Positions 33,076 to 44,009 of a stretch of DNA of 64,000 nt are shown in pieces. The translations under genes and the position numbers were made by a program. The notes beneath the pieces were generated by a model. The model had not been told where the DNA came from, ran no database searches, and saw only the letters and a program-made list of their open reading frames with translations. This DNA is from Megamerina dolium (Eukaryota; Arthropoda; Insecta; Diptera; Megamerinidae), in contig OY978530.1 of NCBI GenBank assembly GCA_963854835.1, positions 8,342,354 through 8,406,353 of the forward strand, read 5' to 3'. The stretch's first letter is position 1. Every line of letters begins with the position of its first letter.

Positions 33076-33905
33076 GGTATCTAATTTATTCTCATTCTTT
33101 CTTGTTCGCTTGTTTTGCTTACAATATGTAATGAGTATCGATGATTATTGCTCACTAATTGTGAACAGTACGAATAATGGTAGCATCGAAACGAATGTCA
33201 ACAAAAAGGAAGAGGTGGTAACTAGAACAGGCCAAAGAGAAGGAAAAAGAAGAAAATCGATTACGGTAAAGGAAAATTTTGGAGTGTTGCCAGAGAGTAT
33301 AAGTAGGACTAGTTCGTTGACAAATGAATCAATTAAATTCCGAAAGTGATAGAGACAACATAACACCATCAAATGATCGAAGCAACATTACACGACAGCA
33401 AGTTAAATTAAAGAGTGATTGTAAATAATTATTATTGGATCACTGGATCGAACAGGATTGATTCGAGTAGAATTAAACGCTCTAAAAATAAAAACGCAAC
33501 AGTATATATATGCATAAGCACTTGGTGCTCAAGCAAAGGTGAATGGCGTAATTCACTGTCACGGTCATCTAATTTGAACAGTGTCTGTTCAGGGGAGAGC
33601 GAGAGTGGATGCCGATAAGCTCGCTCAATATGGTGCACTTGCCTACAAGTCGTGTTGGCGGTAAAGGTGTTGATGCCGGTGACTGTGGTCGTTGTTGTTG
33701 ATAATAACAAAACACGGACACCTCTTTTTCACTTTTATATATTTATATATATTTAATCAATGTTTAGCACTTAATCTCTAAGATTAATTATTAAATTAAA
33801 TTAAATGTACATAATTATATCGCGCACTGCTCGAGAAATCGGGGTTTTATATATTTTACTTTATTTTTATATACTTTAGTGAAATGCGCACACTTCTATT
33901 TAGGG
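33076..33905. other. Unassigned AT-rich stretch
   Basis: A 79-codon frame at 33110-33349 has no family I recognise. The rest shows simple AT-rich sequence and no coding similarity. It may include decayed LTR sequence of the neighbouring gypsy fragment, but I see no boundary. Confidence 0.4.
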
Positions 33906-35020
33906 AATTTTAGATCAATAATAATAGCAAGTAATATAAACTGAAATTGAAGAGTTGCATCTCTTGTTCTTTTTGCTGTTGAATTAGATTTTTTCAGTTC
34001 TTTAGTCAGTTTATTCAACTGTCGCTTATCATCAGCAGACCTAGTACGCTGCCATATTTTTATTGCTTGACGCTTAATTTTAATCTTATTTCTTATGTGC
34101 TATTTTCTATATATGTGCCTTTGTTTGTAAGGTTTCGGAGCTGGGGTGGATCCCCAGGCTGCTTCATGTATGCATTTATTTAAATATTCAGTTCAGTTCA
34201 TTTCAGTATATTCTTCCTCGCATTTAAGTGTCACTTTCCTTCAGAGGGTCGAAGTCAAAATGGTTTTCAAAAGTATCCCATTTATGCGACTGTTGCAGAA
34301 CTGGCAGTATTTAATGATGTTTTGGAGCTCTTTGTTTATGATAATGATCACAGGTGAATGATCTGAAGAAAGATCTAGACTAGATTTACAGGCTATCTGT
34401 ACATTGGAAATACACTTGGCTACGCAAAAATCGCCGATATCTGGTATCTTATTTGGGTGCCGTAGCTCAGTGGTTAGTGTGTTCGCCTTCTGATCTGTAG
34501 GTCGTGGTTCAATCCCCGGCTGATGCATAACAAATTTAATATCGATAAGATTTTTCTTTCGAATGGTACCCACCTGTCGGCAAGCAATTGGCAATACTTC
34601 CGACAGTAACAACTTGCCATGAAAAAGCTTCTAAAAGAATTCTGTGACAAAGCTCAGAAAAAGTGATGTCACAAGTGTTCTGCCGTTCGGAACCGGCTAA
34701 AATAAGTAGGTCCCTGCTATTACTGTCCAAATTTAAGACGCACAACAGTAATGGAAGAGAAGCTCGGCCAATGAGCCCTTTGGGGCTTTAAGTGCCACAT
34801 ATTTATTTTTTTTTATTTGGGTCCGAAGACCAGTATGTCGGTTCTCCCGTAGAGGAAACATTTAAGTGCATATCTCTAGCATCACTTTGGTTGTTATTGC
34901 TGTCGTGGAATATTTGGTTTGTATAACTACTGGTTATTTGGGCATATGTTGGCTGTAGTGGATGTGAATTCGATTGCACTTGTTGGCGTTGTTGATCAAT
35001 TTCAAATTTATTGACGGCTT
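33906..35020 (-). pseudogene. Jockey-type LINE fossil, interrupted by SINE-1
   Basis: On the minus strand from 35020: SHPLQPTYAQITSSYTN (ORF1-like), then TGEPTYWSSDPNK, then across SINE-1 into PDIGDFCVAKCISNVQ and LDLSSDHSPVIIIINKEL (34450-34310; SDH of an APE endonuclease). Next come WGSTPAPKPYKQR near 34140 and IKRQAIKIWQRTRSADDKRQ near 34050, the linker before RT. Most of the endonuclease and all of RT are missing. Confidence 0.78.
34458..34812 (+). mobile_element. tRNA-derived SINE, copy 1 (subfamily A)
   Basis: A pol III internal promoter is visible: A box TAGCTCAGTGGTTAG (34463-34477) and B box GGTTCAATCCC (34506-34516). A tRNA-unrelated body follows, ending AAGTGCCACATA and an A/T-rich tail. 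TTATTTGGG flanks both sides (34449-34457 and 34813-34821). It sits inside the Jockey fossil. Confidence 0.92.
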
Positions 35021-35023
35021 GAG

Positions 35024-35377
35024 GGGGTGCCGTAGCTCAGTTGGTAGTGTGTTGCCTTCTGATCTGTAGGTCGTGGTTCAATCCCCGGCTGATGCATAAC
35101 AAATTTAATATCGAAAAGATTTTTCTTTCGAACGGTACCCACTTGTCGGCAAGCAATTGAGAGAGTAACAACTTGCCATGAAAAAGCTTCTAAAAAGAAC
35201 TCTGTGACAAAGCTCAGAAAAAGTGATGTCACAAGTGTTCTGCCGTTCGGAACCGGCTAAAATAAGTAGGTCCATTCTAATACTGTCCAAAATTTAAGAC
35301 GCACAACAGTAATGGAAGAGAAGCTCTGCCAATGAGCCCTTTGGGGCTTTAAGTGCCACATACATACATACATACAT
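35024..35377 (+). mobile_element. tRNA-derived SINE, copy 2 (subfamily A)
   Basis: Same family as SINE-1, with A box near 35034-35048, B box at 35075-35085 and body ending AAGTGCCACATA followed by (CATA)n. A short deletion in the body removes part of the segment near 35160. No clear target duplication. Confidence 0.9.
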
Positions 35378-35765
35378 AGCTACAATATGAAATTTAAATA
35401 AATTACAATATTAATACAATATTACTTTTAGATAGAAGTTACAAAATACGATTTTAACCTTAATGTAATCAAAAGAAAACTAGTAAAATTACCTTTCTTT
35501 TGATTATAATAATGTTAAAATGTTATATATTTACAATTTTACGTTTGCTGAATTTGCTGAAGCTGCGGTTGCCTGAACGAATTTCATCTTTCCTGTTAAA
35601 TATGTAGCACCGATTTACATCGGGAATAGGAATTAAATATAAATATCTTTGGTATTTAAATAAGATGGGTGCCGCTATTGCTCAGTGTCGAACAAAAACG
35701 AGTTCGAGAGACCACTTCACAGCGGTGTTTGAACATGATAAAGCGTATTCCTGTTGATTCTTGGC
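35378..35765. other. Unassigned stretch between SINE-2 and RTE copy 4
   Basis: AT-rich, with no coding similarity or repeat that I recognise. Confidence 0.4.
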
Positions 35766-37366
35766 GGTGGTCTGGTGGTGTTTTCGCAAGGTAACGTGTC
35801 TAACTGCCTCAACCGGGTGGGGCTAGCGCAATCCTTGTTGAACTCATCGCAAGTCAACTCACTGGCTGTCATGTAGTTTGATCTGAGCGCTATGTGATGA
35901 TACCTTTATTTGTTAATGAGGGGTAGTCATATAGCTTGCTCTGCTTACTATGTGATGGCGCTTTCATTATTATTAATGGAGGCCCTCCATGTGGCGACCA
36001 CCGGGCAACGTCTTCCTGGCACCCGCTGGGAGGCGGCTGAAGTGAGTGGCGAAAATCTCCTCGGTTAGAGGTTGTGCGTTGGGTTTGGGACCCGCCACAT
36101 AAAAAACCCCCCAATGAAAAAAACAAATATGCCTCTGATAAGGACTACCGCTTTTGTTGATGACCCCCGCAAACGAAAAAAGGACAATGATTTACGGATA
36201 TGCACCTGGAATGTACGGTCCCTTTATAGGGAGGGTGCCTCTATCCAGCTGGTTGATGTCCTAGAAAAATACAGAGCTGACATCACCGCTCTCCAGGAAA
36301 TGCGATGGACAGGACAGGGCTGCTCCAAAAAAGCGTCCAGTGACATCTACTACAGTTGCCATGCTGAAAGGCACGAATTAGGATGTGGATTTTTGGTCAG
36401 CAAGAGACTACGACATCTTGTCTCACAGTTCACGTCTGTGAACGAACGGCTGGCCACAATCCGTATCAAGGCAAAATTCTTCAATATCAGCCTTATATGT
36501 GCCCACGCTCCGACGGATGAGAAGGACAATGTGACCAAGGAGAGCTTCTTTCAGCGCCTCGAAGAAGCTTATGACCGCTGCCCCCGCCACGATATCAAAA
36601 TCGTGCTTGGCGACTTTAATGCCAGGGTGGGCAAGGAAGGTACCTTTGGTCCAACTGTCGGAAAATTCAGCCTCCACCAGAACACCCCCGATAACGTAAT
36701 GAGGCTGATCGACTTCGCCGCAGCTCGAAACATGGTAATTGGTGGTACCAAATTCCAGCATCTCGACATCCACAAAGCGACATGGCTGTCTCCGGATCAA
36801 CGTACAAGAAACCAAATTGATCATGTGGTGATTGACGGAAGGCGAGCTTCCAGTGTGATGGACGTGAAATCGATCCGTGATGCCAACATCGACTCGGATC
36901 ACTACCTTGTTGCAGCTAAGGTGCGCACACGTTTATGTGTCGCAAATAACAAGAGAAGTCCCACACAGAGAAAGCTCGACGTCAGTAAGCTGCGATCACC
37001 AGAGATAGCAGATGCATTTGCCACTCGACTATCGGACCTGCTTATGCAGAACACTCCCCCACTTAATGATACATGCGCACACAGGACACATATATCCCAC
37101 TCCATGACTACTGCTGCCGAGGAGGTAATCGGTTACTACCGGCCTCTGAGGAATGAGTGGTATGATCAGTAGTGTCGCGACGCTACCGCAGAGAAAGACG
37201 CCGTCTACAGAAAAACCCTGCGTGCAGGGGCAACGCGAGCTGTTAAGGAGCGGTACAGAGAGAAAAGGAGTGCAGAGAGACGTCTTTTCAGGCGCAAGAA
37301 GAGGGAGTTGGAAAGACGCGAGTGTGAGGAGATAGAAATGTGTACCGACAAGAATGAGACTCGAAT
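35766..37366 (+). mobile_element. RTE-family LINE, copy 4 (3'-truncated)
   Basis: It starts at the same 5' end as copies 5 and 6 (GGTGGTCTGGTGGTGTTTTC) and keeps the 5' UTR and endonuclease. It stops just after DKNETR, where copy 5 continues into RT. Loss of the 3' end, unlike normal LINE truncation, points to a later deletion or rearrangement. Confidence 0.9.
36072..37366 (+). pseudogene. RTE endonuclease, copy 4
   Basis: 36072-37172 is open for 366 codons. APE-type motifs: ICTWNVRSLYREG (Asn), ALQEMRWTGQG (Glu), ICAHAPTDEKDN, VLGDFNARVG (Asp-Asn), RNQIDHVVIDGR and DSDHYLVAAKV (Asp-His). These match RTE-clade endonucleases, which nick the target DNA. A TAG at 37170 interrupts the linker; copy 5 has GAG at the matching codon. 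Reading continues to 37335 in another segment. Confidence 0.9.
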
Positions 37367-37779
37367 ATAATTTCTCTTTAGTTACTTAGCAACGCAGGTG
37401 GTATATATGGTTCTTCGTGAAATTTATAAACGAAAAAAAAGAAACAATTCTGCGGAATCTGTGGTAAATATATTCGTTTATTTAAAATAATTTTTTATTT
37501 GCACTTGCTTTATTTTGCTTATTTTTGTTTATATTTACAATAATTTGACGTGTTGTTGAAATTTCCCAAGCACATTCCAGTAGTCTATTCACAATAGTGC
37601 TGTTTTTTTACTTTCCAACACTATAACTCAGGTCGATTAAAATATAAGCAACTTCAATTAAACTCGGTTAAAATAGACGATGTCGCTTATTTTTGTTGTT
37701 GCTTTGCATACAGTTCGGCAAATAAGTCAGTGCTCTTTTGCAACACGCATTCAAAAGAATGCGGCTAAATCTATTCTTA
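37367..37779. other. Unassigned AT-rich stretch
   Basis: No recognisable coding or repeat signal apart from short A/T runs; flanking DNA or the decayed start of LINE-Y. Confidence 0.4.
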
Positions 37780-38790
37780 AGTTTAAGTCAAATGATGTTC
37801 TTATCGTTTTATATTATGATTTGAGTTTTGGGAAAATTTTTATAATGAGGATGATCCGTCAAACGTGTTTGATACCTTTATGGAAAATTTATCATTGCAC
37901 ATTGCCTCTTGAAAAAAAGTTTGAAACAAACTAAATTTAAATCTTTGATGACTAATGAATTGCTTTTGAAGGTTTCACGCAAAATCAGATTTTATTAAAA
38001 ATGTAGAAAAATCCTGAAGATGTGATTGGCGCTAAATATTAGAAAAAGGAAGAACAGAATCAGAATCAGAAAGGAAAGGAAATCAGAAGGGACATCACTA
38101 CTTGTAAGAATAACGTATATATAAGTGAGTTTAATCAGATAACAGGCGATATAAACAAGAATGGAAACTGTTTAGGAACTTATTAATAGAACCAATAAGA
38201 AAGATGGAATTCCTAGCATAAATGAAGATGGTGTACTGCTGGTACATTACACAGAAAAACCAAATGTTCCATTTTTTTTGCAAATGTTGGTAAGAACGTG
38301 CTCAAATGATAATATACATGATTTGACTTGCACATGTTCAGACAGAGAACCACCAGAAAGTACAAGTATCTCCGTGGATGTTGTACTCCGTTCTGAAATA
38401 TATAGGTCTATAATGAGACTCAAGAGCTCAAATGCATTTATCAAGAAGAAAGTGCATAATATCGTGGATATACTGTGCCATCTTATAAATTGAACTTGGC
38501 GTCTTCCTGGAAGATCTAAAAAAAGCTGTAGCTATTTCCCTATTCAAAAAAGGAGATAAACAATCGCCAAATAACTTCAAGCCAATATCCATCCTAACTT
38601 GTTTTCCAAGGTATACGAAAAAAAATTAAAAACGAGAATTGCAAACTTTTTGGAACATAACAATTTTTTAGTGATTGTCAATTTGGTTTCAGAACAGGTT
38701 TAACTGAGGGTGCCCCTTCGATATTCTACAACAATGTTTATGCAACCCTTAAAAACGCAAGTTTGAGTGAGCGCGAAATCGATACGTTAT
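37780..38790 (+). pseudogene. LINE-Y: CR1/Jockey-like RT fossil
   Basis: Segments in order: LINRTNKKDGIPSINEDG near 38180 (linker before RT), ISVDVVLRSEIYRSIMRLKS near 38370 (start of fingers), AISLFKKGDKQSPNNFKPIS near 38535, and a NFLEHNNFL-like stretch near 38655. Stops and frameshifts separate them. The YADD box is absent, so the fragment ends before the palm. Confidence 0.68.
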
Positions 38791-38989
38791 GAGTAATTTA
38801 AAGAAAAAACCTATAAAGACAATAAAGAAATTAATGAAACTATAAAAACAGAATCTCTAAGGCATAGCTATACTAAGTGAATACAGAATGCAGAATTTAA
38901 AAAAAACTAAGAAAATATATTAACAAAATAAAAAAAATTTTCTTCTTTGGAACCAAAAAGATAGAAAACGGCACCAAAAACAAGAATAA

Positions 38990-39440
38990 GTAAAAAACAA
39001 AATGATGATCTCAATCGACAAATATCAAGACTAGTTGAAGAAAATAAACAAATAAAGAACGAGCTTGCAGAGATTAAAATACAAAATACAACTGTTAAAA
39101 CTAGATTAATGAGTGTAGAGCGAGATGTGCTGGTATTAAAACAAAGGGAAAACAAAAACAATTTTATAATAACAAATCTGCCAAAAATTGAACAGGTAGA
39201 ATTAAAGGAAATAATAATTAAAATTGGCGGACAAGTAAATTTAAAATTGGAAAAGGCGGACATAATTGATGTCTACCAAAATGAAAACACAAAGTTTAAA
39301 ACTTTCCAATAATTGTAAAATGTCCAACGAAGTTTTTAAAAATAAGTGCATGGAATTATACAAATAGAAAGGCTGGAGGATTTGAAAAAATTAAAATAAA
39401 TATTTGTTATGTTAGATATCCTTTTGTTTTATTGTTTTCT
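38990..39440 (+). pseudogene. LINE-X ORF1 fragment with coiled coil
   Basis: A heptad-rich stretch (ISRLVEENKQIKNELAEIKI) leads into NNFIITNLPKIEQVELKEII, which resembles the RRM-like part of CR1/Jockey ORF1 proteins. Such proteins bind LINE RNA. The frame breaks near 39310. Confidence 0.65.
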
Positions 39441-39575
39441 AGTTCTTTTGCAAGTACTCTTATAAATAAATGGAAAATATTAGTGATATTGGTAACAGCA
39501 TGCTAAGTATTATGTGGAATATGAAATTAATGCGTTGTTATTTAAAAGTGAGGATTGTTATATAAATATTATATA

Positions 39576-40155
39576 ATGTACCTAAATATACAAAGCATAA
39601 GAAATAAGAAAACTGATCTAAAGAATATAATTGATGAAAATAAAAGAAAAAAAAGAAAGTAATACATGTAATAGCGTTAAGTGAGGTATGGATATATAAA
39701 AATGAAAATGCTTACTATCTGCCAAATTATAATGTTTATATTGCAAATCAAGAATCTAATTGAGCAGGCGGTTGTATGATATTTGTACACGAAAGCATCA
39801 ATTCCACACTGTTATCTTCTTCTGAATTTGAAAAATGCAGTTTCCTCGATGTTAAATTATTAAAATTGGGAATTTGTAAGAGTAATTAAGTAATTAAGAG
39901 TTAAAAACGCTATTGTAGTGGGAGATGTTAATATCATATAAATTTGATTTGCAATAACAATGCCACTATGAACTACATCAGTACCATCTATGATCACGGT
40001 TTTCAATGTTTGAATAATTTAAGTAAAGAAATGGTCACAAGAAGAGAAACCAACAAAAGCACAATAATTTACCATGTTATGACTGATCAATTAAGTTATG
40101 ATTACGTGTTTACATTAGATGATAATCCAATATCAAGAAAGCGGCATTCTTACTG
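39576..40155 (+). pseudogene. LINE-X endonuclease remnant
   Basis: MYLNIQSIRNKKTDLKNIID and HVIALSEVWIYKNENA give the Asn and Glu blocks of an APE endonuclease. AGGCMIFVHESIN follows. VVGDVNI near 39920 is the eroded Asp-Asn block. The end (39944-40156) reads TMNYISTIYDHGFQCLN. Several stops lie between. Confidence 0.7.
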
Positions 40156-40199
40156 AAATTTTAAGAAAGAAAACTTTTTCAGATTTTCATGCAAACTTG

Positions 40200-40732
40200 T
40201 GCGACGGTATAAAAAAATGTACGAAAACCATTGAAAACTCAAAAGAGAAGATTAAGAATGCAGTTTAAGAAGACATGGCTAATACTAAGAGAGCTCATAT
40301 ATGGAAAAACTCTAGAAAAAAACTGATATTAGTCAAATAAAATATAATAACTTAATAATCACAAATCCAATCGAAATCGCTAATTCATTTAATGAGTGCT
40401 ATACAACTGTAGTAGAATCATCGAATGATATTAACTATATTGAAGAACCAATGATAGGAATAGTACAACCTTTCACTTTAGAGAACTGTGACAGTTTTGA
40501 AGTTGGAAAACAATTAAAAATCTGAACCCGAAGTCAGCAAATGACCCGGACGAAATCTCTGCTCGTTTTGTGAAGAAATACAAAGATTTTATAACTAAGT
40601 CACTGGCAGACTTCGCAAATGAACATTTTCGTAATGATCAATATCCAGAGCAATTGAAAATCGATCCGGTAATCCCACTTCATAAAGCTGGAAATAAAGA
40701 GTTCTGTTTAAATTATCGGCCAATAACAAAAT
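40200..40732 (+). pseudogene. LINE-X RT, first part
   Basis: A decayed linker leads to LNPKSANDPDEISARFVKKY near 40520 and KIDPVIPLHKAGNKEFCLNY near 40690 (RT fingers, ending NYRPIT). RTE-II begins at 40733. Confidence 0.75.
40725..40732. repeat. Target-site duplication of RTE-II, left
   Basis: AACAAAAT, repeated at 42298-42305 on the far side of RTE-II. Confidence 0.75.
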
Positions 40733-42297
40733 GCCATCAACACATCCAAGGATAACAAAGCAACAGGACCTGACGATCTGCCCTCCGAAATTTTAAAGTT
40801 AATAAATGACGAGAATATAGAAATCCTTAAAATAATCTTCAACTACATCTATGACACAGGAAAGTACCCCCAAGATTGGCTTAGGTCTACTTTCATTGCA
40901 CTACCAAAAAAGAAATGTGCAAGGAAATGTAGCGACCACAGACTTATAAGCTTGATGAGCCATTCACTAAAAATATTCTTAAAGGTCATCCATAAAAGAA
41001 TCTACAAAAAGTGCGAAAAGGCAATGGGAGAAACACAATTCGGATTTAAGGAAGGCATGGGCACACGTGAAGCACTATTCTGTATTCATGTTTTAATTGA
41101 AAACTGCAGAGACGTCCAAAAAGACGTATTTATGTGTTTCATAGACTACGAAAAAGCATTTGACAGGGTACAACACGACAAACTTATTGAAATTCTACAA
41201 AACATGGACATTGATACAAAAGAGATACAATGTATAAAGAACCTATATTGGCAATAAACTGCAGAAGTACAAATAAACAACGAAACTACAGACGCAATAC
41301 CTATTCTAAGAGGAGTCAGACAAGGATGTATTCTCTCGCCATTGCTATTCAACATATACTCCGAAAAAATCTTCCAAGAAGCAATACAAAACTTAGAAAT
41401 TGGTATTAAGGTAAACGGAATAAACATTAATAACATCAGATACGCCGATGACACCACCCTCTTAGCAGACAGCCTAAACGGACTACAAGAGCTACTTGAC
41501 ACGGTTGCGCATCACAGTGAAAACTATGGTTTAAAAATAAATGTTAGTAAAGCAAAGTACATGATTGTTAGCAGAAGAAACACATACTTGAACACAACTC
41601 TAACAACTAATAACATGACCATAGAAAGAGTCCAAAATTTCAAATACTTAGGCTGTTGGATAAATGAAAACTTTGATCCTTCTAAAGAAATAAAAGCACG
41701 AATTGAAACAGCTCGAACAGCATTCCTGAAGTACAAAATGTTCTGCATAGTCATGACTTCAATACTAAACTAAAAATTCGATTTGTCAAATGTTACGTGC
41801 TGTCTGTTCTACTGTATGCTATGGAGATATGAACAATTAAAACAGCTGATATAAATAAACTAGAAGCATTCGAAATGTGGATATATAGAAGGCTCCTTAG
41901 AATGCGCTGGACAGATAGAGTAACAAACGCTGAAGTACTACGAAGAATTCACCATGATCGAGAACTATTAACTACCATTAAAAGAAGAAAAACCGCATAT
42001 CTTGGTCATATTATGAGAAATGACAAATATAATGTACTTCAACTAATACTGCAAGGAAAAATAGAAGGGAGGCGAGGTATTGGCAGAAAACAACTATCCT
42101 GGCTAAGAAATATAAGACACTGGACTGGAATTAGTAATGTTGGAACGCTAATAGAGACAGCGAGAAATCGAGAAACCTTCCATGACATAGTCACAAATAT
42201 AAACTAAATTAAATGTATATGAAATGTAATATGTATTTAATGTAATGTGTATGATCGCCTAAATTCGGAATCGAATTGGCAAATAAAGAAGAAGAAC
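40733..42297 (+). mobile_element. Second RTE-like LINE family (RTE-II), 5'-truncated
   Basis: A 1,565-bp plus-strand fragment with most of RT, the C-terminus and a 3' end of GAA-type repeats (AAAGAAGAAGAAC). It is distinct in sequence from the six-copy RTE family. An 8-bp target duplication flanks it inside LINE-X. Confidence 0.82.
40745..42207 (+). pseudogene. RTE-II reverse transcriptase and C-terminus
   Basis: NKATGPDDLPSEILKLIND starts the RT fingers. FIDYEKAFDRVQHDKL (motif A Asp), GVRQGCILSPLLFNIY and IRYADDTTLLADSL (YADD box near 41445) follow. The thumb has FKYLGCWINENFD. The C-terminus reads WIYRRLLRMRWTDRVTNAEV and KRRKTAYLGHIMRN (41875-42207), typical of RTE-like elements. Stops at 41258 and 41773 and one frameshift break it; the catalytic boxes remain. 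Confidence 0.85.
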
Positions 42298-42305
42298 AAC
42301 AAAAT

Positions 42306-42847
42306 TAAGTGCAATCGACAAAATATTTGAACACATTATACTGAATCGTTTAAAAGTTTTTCTACATGTTAATAAAAACCACTTCGGCTTTGTTGACAAT
42401 TCAAACACCTTGTCAGCATGCTTATCAAGCACATATTTTTTATACGAAAATCTTGATAACAGAGAGTTTGTAGCCTTTTTGTATAAAGCGTTCGATTCAG
42501 TTAACTTGAAAATACTAATCAGGAAACTAGCTGAATTAGGAATAACTGGAAAAAAATATGGAATCATTTGCAAATTTTTTAACAAAACGAAAACAATTAG
42601 TTGAAGTAAATGGGACAACAAGTTCAGCGCGTGATGTTAAAGTAGGCGTAACGCAAGGCCCAAAACTAGCGGCTACCTTATTTCTCATTTACATAAATAA
42701 TATTTTCAAACTGTAATTAAAAGAAACACCACAATTTTATGCAGATGATGGCATGAACTAATTTGTTAGAAGAATTATTAATAAATATACGAATAGACTT
42801 AGAAAAAATACAGTATTAATTAAAAATAAAAAATTTTATTTTATTTT
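42306..42847 (+). pseudogene. LINE-X RT, palm
   Basis: KLSAIDKIFEHIILNRLKVF resumes the RT of LINE-X after RTE-II. Next come FVAFLYKAFDSVNLKILIRK (motif A), a GVTQGPKLAATLFLIYIN-like motif B and QFYADDGMN (YADD) near 42740. Frameshifts are present. SINE-3 then interrupts the thumb. Confidence 0.75.
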
Positions 42848-42860
42848 TAACAATAATAAA

Positions 42861-43237
42861 GTGGGTGCCGTAGCTCAGTGGTTAGTGCGTTGGCCTTCTG
42901 ATTTGTGGGTCAAGGGTTCAATCCCCGACTGAAGCATAACAAAATTTGATATCGAAAAGATTTTTCTTTCGAACGGTACCCACCTGCCGACAAGAATTGG
43001 AAATTTTTCCGGCAGTAACAATTTGCCAAAAATGTTTCTTAAAAGAGCTCTGTGTAAAAACTAAGTTAAAGTGATGTCACAAGGGTTCTGCCATTATGCC
43101 GGCTAATATAAGTAGGTCCCTTCTAATGATGCCCAAATTTAACACTCACAACAGTATTGGAAGAGAAGCTCGGTGGTATCACAATGGGCATTTCTGGCAT
43201 AAGTGTGTCCTCTCAGAGAGAGGACACACTTATATAA
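42861..43237 (+). mobile_element. tRNA-derived SINE, copy 3 (subfamily B)
   Basis: A box TAGCTCAGTGGTTAG near 42871, B box GGTTCAATCCC near 42916, then the family body with small changes. The 3' part differs from subfamily A: GGTATCACAATGGGCATTTC, then a region ending in a perfect 16-bp hairpin (43199-43233). TAACAATAATAAA is duplicated at 42848-42860 and 43238-43250. Confidence 0.9.
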
Positions 43238-43250
43238 TAACAATAATAAA

Positions 43251-43875
43251 CAGTAATAAACAGTTTCCAAATTTAAATGAGCTTTCAGAAATAACTTATA
43301 ATAACATTAATATTACTAGAGTGGAAACTATGAAGTATTTAGGAATATGTTTCGACTCAAATTTGAATTGGAATGAACAAATTCAAAATGAAATTAATTC
43401 CATTAAATTTCGCAATATATCGAAATAAAAGCAATATTCCAAAAAACCAATTATGGTTGCTATATAAAACATATTTCATGTCACAAATAAATTACTTAAA
43501 TACTATATGGGCTCGGTGTAGTGCACAAAAAATAAACGAGATACAAAGGAATTATTAAAAACATTTTATCTTTGACACAAGAGACACCAACCAGTGATTT
43601 ATATGTAAATAGACTTGATATTAAGAAAATCTCTGTTATGCAGACACTAAATTAGAAATAATATCATAAAGCATAATCTAATTCTAAACTACACAGAGAA
43701 CCCATCATACACTTTTCGGAATCAAGTAAGTATTAAAACTACTTTTTTCAGAACAGAAAAAAGTGCAAAATCAATAGGACATTATAGTATAAAAATATTT
43801 AATAAATCATCCGAATGTATAAAAACAATAAAAACTAATCAATTTAATAAACAACTGAAATTTTTTGAATAGAAA
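43251..43875 (+). pseudogene. LINE-X RT, thumb and C-terminus
   Basis: ITRVETMKYLGICFDSNLNW (thumb), WLLYKTYFMSQINYLNTIWA, then DTPTSDLYVNRLDIKKISVM near 43590 and TFRNQVSIKTTFFRTEKSA near 43710 give the usual C-terminal order for CR1/Jockey-like LINEs. Stops and frame changes are frequent. It ends near 43870. Confidence 0.7.
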
Positions 43876-44009
43876 ATGATTTCGACCTGAAATATAAATA
43901 TTTAGATCATGGAATTTTGGACAACTATTCTCTTATTATTATTATTATTTATTTATTATTAAGTAACTATCAATTAATTGTATTTTTTCTGTGCGAATTG
44001 CAGCGTTTA

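Larger units (their letters stand above)
38920..43905 (+). mobile_element. LINE-X: CR1/Jockey-like LINE with two nested insertions
   Basis: ORF1, endonuclease and RT remnants lie in order on the plus strand. RTE-II (40733-42297) is inserted between the RT fingers and palm, and SINE-3 (42861-43237) in the thumb. Target duplications mark both. The reading picks up on each side of RTE-II in the same RT domain (NYRPIT before, KLSAIDKIFEHIIL after). Heavy decay indicates an old element. Confidence 0.78.

Noticed and set aside
33110..33349. 79-codon frame rich in Lys and Ser
   Set aside because: No family recognised, no neighbours to support it, and it lies in AT-rich transposon debris.
34463..34520. 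tRNA gene on the strength of A and B boxes
   Set aside because: The same unit occurs five times with a SINE body, tails and target duplications. The acceptor and anticodon stems are not convincing.
35665..35690. GGGTGCCGCTATTGCTCAGTG resembling the SINE head
   Set aside because: There is no B box or body afterwards; it is probably chance, or a remnant too short to call.
36423..36902. 159-codon antisense frame over the RTE endonuclease (also at 58933-59412)
   Set aside because: It exists in both RTE copies only because the sense sequence is conserved; it is a shadow frame.
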